NCBI GenBank assembly: GCA_018056585.1
Contig: JAGPFK010000134.1
Span: 1-5,248, forward strand
Source: Clostridia bacterium
Lineage (GTDB): Bacteria > Bacillota > Clostridia > Saccharofermentanales > UBA5734
Direction of reading: 5' to 3'
DNA: 5,248 bases
Shown one piece after another: positions 1-5,248 of the stretch (position 1 is the first letter of the stretch; each line of letters opens with the position of its first letter). Below the pieces are notes generated by a model. The model saw nothing but the letters and a program-made list of their open reading frames with translations, did no database searches and was not told where the DNA came from. The translations under genes were made by a program, and so were the position numbers.

Positions 1-947
1 CGGTTGATGAATATGTCGAGCCCGGCGATATGGACTTTTGGAAAGGCGTCGAAGATGTCTTCTACATGAATGGAAAAAACTACGCGATTCCGGTGCGCCC
101 CTACGCAAAGCATATTTTATTCAATATCGATATGTTTGAGGCCGCAGGCCTGGAAACACCGGATGTCCTTTATGACCGCGGCGAATGGACGTTTGACAAA
201 TTTGAAGAGGTAGCCCTTGAATTTACATTGGATACCAACGGCGACGGTGTGATTGACCAATATGGGTTCGGGAATACCGGCGACTTCTTTGTTCAGGTCT
301 TGGCCTGCAATGGAACCTCCCTACTCAGATTTGAAGAAGACGGAATTAAATACAACCTGGACGATCCCAAAGCCATTCAGGCGCTTGAATACTTTGCTCG
401 CTGGACGGATCCTGAAACCGGCTTTATGCCGCCGTTCGACGATTCCTTCTGGGGGCTTTTTGACAGCGGACAGATGGCGATGGATGTCGGACATGAGATT
501 TTCTGGTATGAAGGAAACGGATTTGAGGTTGGTGCCGTTCCGCTGCCGATCGGACCCGGAAACACAGAAGGCAAGATCTTCTCCTATCCGCAGGGACTGG
601 CTATACCGACTGGCGCCAAAAATCCTGAAGGCGCGGCGGCCTTTGCTTATCTGGTTAACAAGACTACGGTCGAACTGAGCCCAATCAAGGAAAAAGCCCT
701 TATTGAGGTGCCGGATAAGCCATGGCGCAAAGGCACCTATGACCGGCTCTACAAAGATGTCGTCTATTGCTATGACATGAGCACCGGCATTGCAGACAGC
801 TGGGGACTCTTCGGACGCATCGGCGATGATTTGATAGCGGGGTTGCCCGCCGCATCGGTTGTTGAAAAATACAAGCCCGAAGTGGAGTCCTTAATCGAGC
901 GGACCGCTCAAGAAGATCCATTGGCAGAATCTGAAGAAGACGAATAA
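1..947 (+). CDS. ABC transporter extracellular sugar-binding protein, 5'-truncated by window edge
   Basis: Substrate-binding component of a carbohydrate ABC importer (family 1 extracellular solute-binding protein, CUT1-type). It would capture a sugar or oligosaccharide outside the membrane and deliver it to permeases not in the window. The reading frame is open from the left edge (first full codon at 3) and gives 314 residues to TAA at 945-947. The ATG at 30 is internal, because in-frame residues VDEYVEPGD precede it, so the signal peptide and lipobox lie upstream. Family hallmarks are the segment YAIPVRPYAKHILFNIDMFE (about residues 22-41), GEWTFDKFEEVA, the loop DTNGDGVIDQYG at about residues 77-88, a GQMAMDVG segment typical of the second lobe, and YPQGLAIPTGAKNPEGAAAF. 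The DTNGDGVID loop resembles a calcium-binding loop and is common in these proteins from Gram-positive anaerobes. The C-terminus is strongly acidic (ending AESEEDE). Family members usually run to about 420-480 residues, so roughly a third is missing. The ligand cannot be read from the sequence. Confidence 0.9.
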   Translation, partial: VDEYVEPGDMDFWKGVEDVFYMNGKNYAIPVRPYAKHILFNIDMFEAAGLETPDVLYDRGEWTFDKFEEVALEFTLDTNGDGVIDQYGFGNTGDFFVQVLACNGTSLLRFEEDGIKYNLDDPKAIQALEYFARWTDPETGFMPPFDDSFWGLFDSGQMAMDVGHEIFWYEGNGFEVGAVPLPIGPGNTEGKIFSYPQGLAIPTGAKNPEGAAAFAYLVNKTTVELSPIKEKALIEVPDKPWRKGTYDRLYKDVVYCYDMSTGIADSWGLFGRIGDDLIAGLPAASVVEKYKPEVESLIERTAQEDPLAESEEDE

Positions 948-950
948 TTT

Positions 951-957
951 GAAGGAG
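951..957 (+). promoter_or_regulatory. Orphan Shine-Dalgarno-like sequence GAAGGAG
   Basis: GAAGGAG lies three bases after the stop of the binding-protein gene. It has the quality of a real ribosome binding site, but no ATG, GTG or TTG follows within the usual 5-12 bases. The next gene instead uses its own GGAGG at 1002-1006. It may be a leftover from a cistron since lost or replaced, or chance purine-rich sequence. Confidence 0.4.
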
Positions 958-964
958 ACAAAGC

Positions 965-995
965 CGTCCGGACCGGTTTCAGACCGGCCCGGACG
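965..995 (+). promoter_or_regulatory. Strong intergenic hairpin between binding-protein and hydrolase genes
   Basis: CGTCCGGACCGGT (965-977) pairs with ACCGGCCCGGACG (983-995) across the five-base loop TTCAG. This gives 13 paired positions with a single A-C mismatch (972/988), nearly all G-C. No T-run follows (the next bases are ACTACCGGAGG), so it does not look like an intrinsic terminator. Hairpins placed just after a binding-protein gene are known, for example in maltose-type transporter operons, to protect the upstream mRNA from 3' decay and keep the binding protein more abundant than later products. That role here is inferred. The hairpin ends six bases before the ribosome binding site of the next gene, so an effect on its translation is also possible. 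Confidence 0.75.
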
Positions 996-1001
996 ACTAC
1001 C

Positions 1002-1006
1002 GGAGG
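1002..1006 (+). promoter_or_regulatory. Ribosome binding site GGAGG setting the start at 1012
   Basis: GGAGG is followed by AACAA and then ATG at 1012, a near-ideal spacing. It decides the start of the downstream gene. The frame is open back to a TTG at 949, but that codon has no ribosome binding site and would put the GC-rich hairpin into a low-complexity N-terminal extension (KETKPSGPVSDRPGRLPEEQ). Confidence 0.85.
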
Positions 1007-1011
1007 AACAA

Positions 1012-3261
1012 ATGGAACGAGGCATTTACTTTGACGGCTGGCCCCATCACAATTATTGCTATCATCCGAGCCTGCCTATGCGGAGCCAGCAGATGATCCT
1101 GGACCTTGAAAAGTATCATGGAACCCTTCTGGTGTGGTCCGCTTTAGGCGGCGGCTCGATTTCCCTGCCTTTTCTGGAACATGAGGCATGGGGGCCGGTT
1201 GATCCGCGGCAGCGCTTTTATGGACACATGAATGATTCTGAATTTATTCATGAATGCAAGAAGCGGGGCATCCGCGTTTTTGGCATTGTTTTTGAGGTGC
1301 AGGGCTGGGAGTTCCCTGTTCGTGTCAGCGAAGACGGCAAGCTGCTGCTTGATTTCAACGTCATGCGGGATGGCCCGGGCAACGGATCCGGTGTGGGACA
1401 ATGCGGCAGCCGTCATGACGGTGAAGGGGTATCAGACTGGTATGGACTGCGCGAATTCAGCCAGGGACGGCATGATTCGCTTTTCCCCAAAACATTTTCT
1501 GATTACTTTCCTGAAGGACTTACCAACAGCGATGGGGAGAAGGTAACGGACCTGTGGTCCGAATGTGCCGCTAAAGATTACAACGGCGTGCCGGTCCATG
1601 CCGATTGGGTCGAAGTGACGGAGCACCAGCATCAATGCTATCAGATGTGCCGGAACAATCCCGTTTGGCGGACTTATCTTAAAAAAATCATTGAAATACA
1701 AATTGATGCCGGCTGTGACGGCATCCAGCTGGATGAATGCGAATTACCCATCACGGCCTTTCGCTATGGCGGCTGTTTTTGCAAAGATTGCCGAAAACAG
1801 TTTACAGCCTTTTTGAAAGGGCTGAAAAAAGAAAATAAACTTGAAGGTGAATTAAACTCAATTGATCTTGATCAATTTGACTATGGCGCCTACCTGAAAG
1901 AGCGTGATATCTCATTTCCAAACCACTTGGGCGGCGTTCCCTTTTTCCGTGAGTACTATGAGTTTCAGATGCGTGCCGTTAAAAAATATTTTATCGAGCT
2001 GGTCGACTACGCCAAAGAATATGGCCGGAAATTTGGCCGTGACATCTCGGTTTCCGGTAATTTTTTCAACTTAATGCCGGTGTATTATCCGCTTGAACCC
2101 AGTGTGGATGTAATCATCACGGAAATGAAACAGACCGTTCTGCGTCAGCCGTATTGGTACCGGTATGCCGCTGGTTTTGCCGGCGAGAAACCGATCATTG
2201 TAGCCGAAAATCCCTATGGCGGCATCATCCATGAATTAGCTGAGCAGCTGGAAGAAGGAAAAGGATTCGATCTTTACCGGCTTTTATTGCTGGAAGCGTC
2301 CGTTTACGGCTGCAACATGGCGGTTCCTTACGGTGCCTGGATGGGCAATACCGTAAAGACCGGGTTTTATCCGCCGCGTCGTGTCACCGCTGAGGTTCAG
2401 GATTTCCTTTTCGAAAAAGAGTATCTTTTCAGCAAAAAATCAGGCGCCAACGTGTGCGTTCTTTACAGTTTTCCAAGTTATTACTGGCGCGAAGCCGTGG
2501 CTGGTTATTCAGGGAATCTTGAAGAACGAAAAAACAGCGACAGCGGCATCTTATCCTATTTTGTCAGCGATATTGAAGATCCCAAAACGCCGCGTATGCC
2601 TTTTTATGAAGTCATCAAACTCTTGTCTGATCAAAATGTCTGTTATGATGTGAAATTTTTGGCCGATGATGACCTGAGGCCGGATGACTTTTCATTGGAA
2701 GAGATTGCCTCCTATGAGATGGTGATTGTACCGGACTGCCCTGTCCTGACGGAAAATCAATCGGAGGTTCTGTGTTCATTTGCTGACCAGGGCGGGCTTT
2801 TGGTTTTATTCGGCGATATTGCGGCAAGTCTCGCCTCTAAAATGAAAGATGATTTACAATCTGTTTTATCTATTAAAAACGAAGAGGCTGATAAAACAGG
2901 TTCGATGGCGCGATTTGCCGATTTATTCTTTAAGGCGTATGACCCCAAAAGGCAGATTACGGTGGATCAGGAAGACATCGGGATCCAGACGCATCAATTG
3001 GAAAAAGGCGGATTAGCCATTCATCTTTTGAATTACCGGTATCGAAAAAGTGAAGATCAGGTTGAACCCATTTTGCGGGCTGAACTGACCATCCGTCATC
3101 AAATGATGGATCTGGAAGCCCCGGAGATCAAAATACATACTCTGAACGGCGTTTGCCAGCCGGGTTGCAAAATTCAAAAGATTCCGGATGGGCTTTCGCT
3201 GGTGCTGTCTGATTTGCCTCTCTACACCGTGATTGAAATCAGTCGGAAGGCGGCCTCATGA
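1012..3261 (+). CDS. Putative cytoplasmic glycoside hydrolase, GH42-like architecture (TIM barrel plus GATase-like domain)
   Basis: Predicted sugar hydrolase of 749 residues with no signal peptide, so probably cytoplasmic. Start chosen at ATG 1012 behind GGAGG. Residues about 1-470 look like a TIM barrel: MERGIYFDGWPH at the N-terminus, KKRGIRVFGIVFEV on an early strand, then CDGIQLDECE (235-244), a typical barrel strand ending in acidic residues (D241, E242, E244). Eleven residues on is a C255-x-C257-xx-C260 cluster. In GH42 beta-galactosidases a similar CxCxxC follows the acid/base Asn-Glu pair and binds structural zinc, so D241-E242 may sit at that position (inference). E371 (VIITEMK) and E399 (IIVAENP) are nucleophile candidates. 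Residues about 478-635 resemble the GH42 trimerisation domain with a glutamine-amidotransferase-like fold (NVCVLYSFPSYYW; VIVPDCPVLTENQ; GGLLVLFGD). About 640-749 form a beta-rich C-terminal domain. Length is somewhat above the usual GH42 size (about 650-700), consistent with the long insertion at about 110-220. It is not a classical GH42; the substrate is unknown. It overlaps the next gene by four bases. Confidence 0.65.
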   Translation: MERGIYFDGWPHHNYCYHPSLPMRSQQMILDLEKYHGTLLVWSALGGGSISLPFLEHEAWGPVDPRQRFYGHMNDSEFIHECKKRGIRVFGIVFEVQGWEFPVRVSEDGKLLLDFNVMRDGPGNGSGVGQCGSRHDGEGVSDWYGLREFSQGRHDSLFPKTFSDYFPEGLTNSDGEKVTDLWSECAAKDYNGVPVHADWVEVTEHQHQCYQMCRNNPVWRTYLKKIIEIQIDAGCDGIQLDECELPITAFRYGGCFCKDCRKQFTAFLKGLKKENKLEGELNSIDLDQFDYGAYLKERDISFPNHLGGVPFFREYYEFQMRAVKKYFIELVDYAKEYGRKFGRDISVSGNFFNLMPVYYPLEPSVDVIITEMKQTVLRQPYWYRYAAGFAGEKPIIVAENPYGGIIHELAEQLEEGKGFDLYRLLLLEASVYGCNMAVPYGAWMGNTVKTGFYPPRRVTAEVQDFLFEKEYLFSKKSGANVCVLYSFPSYYWREAVAGYSGNLEERKNSDSGILSYFVSDIEDPKTPRMPFYEVIKLLSDQNVCYDVKFLADDDLRPDDFSLEEIASYEMVIVPDCPVLTENQSEVLCSFADQGGLLVLFGDIAASLASKMKDDLQSVLSIKNEEADKTGSMARFADLFFKAYDPKRQITVDQEDIGIQTHQLEKGGLAIHLLNYRYRKSEDQVEPILRAELTIRHQMMDLEAPEIKIHTLNGVCQPGCKIQKIPDGLSLVLSDLPLYTVIEISRKAAS
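3245..3250 (+). promoter_or_regulatory. Ribosome binding site GGAAGG inside the end of the upstream gene
   Basis: GGAAGG lies seven bases before ATG 3258 and ten before the adjacent ATG 3261, within the last codons of the preceding hydrolase. It favours starting at the ATGATG doublet, with translational coupling through the ATGA overlap. A second purine run (AAGGA, 3267-3271) sits four bases before ATG 3276, so that start cannot be excluded. Confidence 0.55.
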
Positions 3262-4433
3262 TGAAAAAGGAAAGAATGACATCCCGTGAAAGACTGCTTT
3301 GCGCCATCAACGGCGGGCAGCCGGACAGGGTCCCCTGCACCCCTGATCTTTCAAGCATGATCCCTTGCCGCCTTACCGGCAAGCCGTTTTATGACATTCA
3401 TTTGTTCCAGAATCCCTATCCCCCGAGTGAATATACCAATCCGGCTCTGGGTGAGGCCTATCTGCGAGCCGCTGATTATTTCGGAATAGATGCCTGGTAT
3501 ATGTATGGCTCTTTGGACTACAAAACAAACAGCAAAGCGGTGCACAAATATGAGATTATCTCAAAAAGTCCCGAACGCATCGTCGGGAGATTAACGATTG
3601 AGACACCCGATGGTGTTTTGACAGCCTGTGATACTTTTTTTGCCGCAGACAGCCCGACAAAGACTGAAAAAATCATCAAAGACCTCAAAAATGATTTCCC
3701 AAAATTGCGCTGGCTTTATCCGGAAATCACAGGCTATGACGGGGAAGCCGCACGAGAGAGGATGAAAAAAGTTGGTGAGCGCGGTATCTTCTGCATCATC
3801 ATGGGCTATCCTGGTTTTCAGGATTGGATTTTCAGTTTTAACGGCAATCTTGAGGCCATGACCTATGCCTATTATGATGAACCGGATCTCATCCTGGAAC
3901 TGACCGACATGCAACATCGCCATCTGCTCCGGCAAGCTGAAATGGTTCTTGATTTTCGCCCTGACGTTTTGTTCTTAGGAGGGTCGGGAACATTGACTTT
4001 GCAATCCCCGCAGATGTTCCGGCAGATGGGCCTGCCCACGGTCAAAGAGATCACAAAAATGGCCAAGCAGGCCAATGTTCCCACCATGCTGCACAGCTGC
4101 GGCAAATCATGGGAATTGCTGAAAATCCTTACAGAGGAAACAGATTTAAATTGTCTCAATCCTTTGGAGAAGCCGCCGATGGGAGACGTATTGCTTCCGG
4201 AGGCCAAACGCCTCTATGGGGATAAAATTTGCCTTATGGGCAATTTACACACAACGGAGGTCATGTTACAGGGTACCCCGGATGATGTGGAGAGGGAAGC
4301 CAGATGGTGTATTGATCAAGCGGCAGCGGGCGGAGGTTACATTCTTTCAACCGGAGATCAATGCGGTCGTGATACACCGGATGAAAATATATTCCGAATG
4401 GTCGAGGTTTGCAAAACCTACGGACAATATTGA
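3258..4433 (+). CDS. Uroporphyrinogen decarboxylase superfamily protein, MtaA/MtbA-like methyltransferase type
   Basis: A 391-residue soluble TIM-barrel protein of the URO-D superfamily, but not true HemE: the HemE N-terminal arginine-rich substrate motif is absent. It resembles the cobamide:thiol methyltransferase branch (MtaA, MtbA, CmuA C-terminal domain). Visible landmarks are SRERLLCAINGGQPDRVP near the N-terminus, FLGGSGTLTLQSPQMF (239-254), the LMGNLH segment with G328-N329, GGGYILSTGD (about 357-366), and the closing TPDEN. H279-x-C281 (in MLHSCGKSWE) together with C369 (GDQCGRDTP) matches the His-x-Cys...Cys zinc-ligand pattern that activates a thiol or accepts a methyl group in MtaA/MtbA. 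All three residues are intact, so a one-carbon transfer role is plausible. The actual substrate is unknown: many such genes lie in sugar-degradation clusters without assigned function. The start is ambiguous: ATG 3258 (ATGA overlap), 3261, or 3276, which gives MTSRERLL, a common N-terminus in the family. It sits between two hydrolase genes and is surely co-transcribed with them. No corrinoid-binding protein is seen in the window. Confidence 0.8.
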   Translation: MMKKERMTSRERLLCAINGGQPDRVPCTPDLSSMIPCRLTGKPFYDIHLFQNPYPPSEYTNPALGEAYLRAADYFGIDAWYMYGSLDYKTNSKAVHKYEIISKSPERIVGRLTIETPDGVLTACDTFFAADSPTKTEKIIKDLKNDFPKLRWLYPEITGYDGEAARERMKKVGERGIFCIIMGYPGFQDWIFSFNGNLEAMTYAYYDEPDLILELTDMQHRHLLRQAEMVLDFRPDVLFLGGSGTLTLQSPQMFRQMGLPTVKEITKMAKQANVPTMLHSCGKSWELLKILTEETDLNCLNPLEKPPMGDVLLPEAKRLYGDKICLMGNLHTTEVMLQGTPDDVEREARWCIDQAAAGGGYILSTGDQCGRDTPDENIFRMVEVCKTYGQY

Positions 4434-4443
4434 AGACAAAGGC

Positions 4444-4450
4444 AAAGGAG
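4444..4450 (+). promoter_or_regulatory. Ribosome binding site AAAGGAG for the gene at 4459
   Basis: AAAGGAG stands eight bases before ATG 4459 in the 25-base gap after the methyltransferase-like gene. It fixes this start over the nearby in-frame ATGs at 4465 and 4477. There is no terminator or promoter-like sequence in the gap, so the genes are read as one transcript. Confidence 0.8.
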
Positions 4451-4458
4451 CAGAATAC

Positions 4459-5248
4459 ATGGATATGGATGTTTTGATGAACGGCGCACCTTTCACACCT
4501 CCTTTATTTAAACAGCCGCCGCGCGAGTTTGGCATTTTCCCTTTCTGGTTTGTCAATGGAGAAATGAGCTACGAAGAAATGGAATGGCAACTGCGTGAGT
4601 TTTATGACAAGGGTATACCGGGCATCTTTTTCCATGCCAGATTTGGAATAAAAGAATACATGCCATACCTCGGCGAAGACTGGTTTGACCGCGTTCGGTT
4701 TACGGTTGAAAAAGCAAAGGAGATCGGCCTTCAGGTTTGGATCTATGATGAATATAACTGGCCGAGCGGCACGGCCGACCAACAGATTCAGGCGGACCGG
4801 CCGGAATTGACTTCAACTTATCTGGAGTTGGTCGTCTGTGACATCAAAGGTCATTTTTTTACCTTTATGGAAGGGACAGATTCACGCTACAATGATTTGG
4901 AACAATCCGAACCGATTTATGCCTGCGCCATTCGTGAGTCCGATTTAATTAATAAAAATGAGGCGTTTATCAACCTCATGCCGTCCCTGTCATTTGATAA
5001 AGTCATCACCTGGGAAGCGCCTGAAGGCTCATGGAAGCTCTTGTATTTTATTGAGCGCAAAGCGTCGTGGTATACGGACGTGCTCAATGAAGAAACAACA
5101 AAAGAATTCCTCAAGCGGTGCCACGAGCGATATCTGGAAAATCTGGGCGGCTGCCTCAACGGAAAAGTTGAAGGATTTTATACGGATGAGCCGGCCATGT
5201 TCTACTTTGAAAGCGGACGGGATAATTACATTATTCCATGGTCTGGCA
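4459..5248 (+). CDS. Putative large glycoside hydrolase, GH106-like/alpha-L-rhamnosidase-related, 3'-truncated by window edge
   Basis: The frame stays open from ATG 4459 to the right edge (263 complete codons, no stop), so only the N-terminal part is seen. The segment FPFWFVNGEMSYEEMEWQL (27-45), then GIPGIFFHARFG (52-63), YLGEDWFDRVRFTVEKAKE, VWIYDEYNWPSGTAD (94-108) and GFYTDEPAMF (239-248) form a pattern I recognise from large bacterial proteins annotated as glycosyl hydrolase or alpha-L-rhamnosidase, distantly like GH106. These are commonly around 900-1100 residues, with a catalytic TIM barrel at the N-terminus and beta-sandwich and jelly-roll domains after it. Acidic residues likely to matter are D97-E98 in the YDEYNWPSG strand and D243-E244 in YTDEP; WEAPEGSWKLLYF (about 198-210) is a family-typical beta segment inserted between barrel strands. 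There is no signal peptide, so it should act in the cytoplasm on imported sugar. Substrate specificity, including rhamnose, is not established by the sequence. It lies 25 bases after the methyltransferase-like gene and belongs to the same operon. Confidence 0.7.
   Translation, partial: MDMDVLMNGAPFTPPLFKQPPREFGIFPFWFVNGEMSYEEMEWQLREFYDKGIPGIFFHARFGIKEYMPYLGEDWFDRVRFTVEKAKEIGLQVWIYDEYNWPSGTADQQIQADRPELTSTYLELVVCDIKGHFFTFMEGTDSRYNDLEQSEPIYACAIRESDLINKNEAFINLMPSLSFDKVITWEAPEGSWKLLYFIERKASWYTDVLNEETTKEFLKRCHERYLENLGGCLNGKVEGFYTDEPAMFYFESGRDNYIIPWSG

Noticed and set aside
231..266. Dockerin or EF-hand domain in the binding protein (DTNGDGVID)
   Set aside because: Only one loop is present, with no second repeat. 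Such single loops are a normal part of this binding-protein family.
253..678. Overlapping + strand open frame of 141 codons
   Set aside because: It is a shadow in another frame of the binding-protein gene, has no ribosome binding site, and its composition does not look like a protein.
965..995. Rho-independent terminator after the binding-protein gene
   Set aside because: The stem is strong, but no T-run follows it, and the next gene's ribosome binding site comes six bases later in an evident operon.
949..1011. TTG start at 949 giving a 21-residue longer hydrolase
   Set aside because: There is no ribosome binding site before 949, the extension encodes the hairpin, and ATG 1012 has an ideal GGAGG.
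3591..4207. Antisense open frames opposite the URO-D-family gene
   Set aside because: They lie wholly inside a well-supported gene, lack ribosome binding sites and show no recognisable motif.
3258..4433. Genuine heme-pathway uroporphyrinogen decarboxylase (hemE)
   Set aside because: The HemE N-terminal substrate-binding motif is missing, the His-x-Cys...Cys residues match the methyltransferase branch, and the gene lies in a sugar operon.
4504..5159. Antisense open frames opposite the last gene
   Set aside because: The + strand frame here encodes a recognisable hydrolase running off the window edge, so the reverse frames are shadows.

Overview
This window looks like part of a carbohydrate-utilisation operon. 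All four genes are on the + strand and tightly spaced. The moderate GC content (roughly half, by eye), the strong purine-rich Shine-Dalgarno sequences and the acidic solute-binding protein with a DTNGDGVID loop suggest an anaerobic Bacillota-type (Clostridia-like) bacterium. That assignment is inference; no marker gene is present to confirm it.

Layout: (1) from the left edge to 947, the C-terminal two thirds or so of an ABC-transporter sugar-binding lipoprotein. (2) 948-1011, a short intergenic gap holding a strong GC-rich hairpin and two Shine-Dalgarno-like sequences, one of which has no start codon behind it. (3) 1012-3261, a 749-residue protein with GH42-like architecture: a TIM barrel with a CxCxxC cluster, a glutamine-amidotransferase-like middle domain and a small C-terminal beta domain. 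(4) 3258-4433, a uroporphyrinogen-decarboxylase-superfamily protein of the cobamide methyltransferase (MtaA/MtbA-like) type with intact zinc-ligand residues; it overlaps the previous gene by ATGA. (5) 4459 to the right edge, the first 263 residues of a large putative glycoside hydrolase related to the GH106-like/alpha-L-rhamnosidase group. It has no stop codon in the window.

Working model (inference): an oligosaccharide or glycoside is captured outside the cell by the binding protein and imported by permeases not seen here. It is then broken down in the cytoplasm by the two hydrolases, neither of which shows a signal peptide. The methyltransferase-like protein between them is the most interesting part, because it suggests that the substrate carries a methyl or other one-carbon group, or that an uncharacterised sugar-modifying reaction belongs to the pathway. 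No RNA genes, mobile elements, CRISPR arrays or rho-independent terminators were seen. The only gaps between genes are 64 and 25 bases long.
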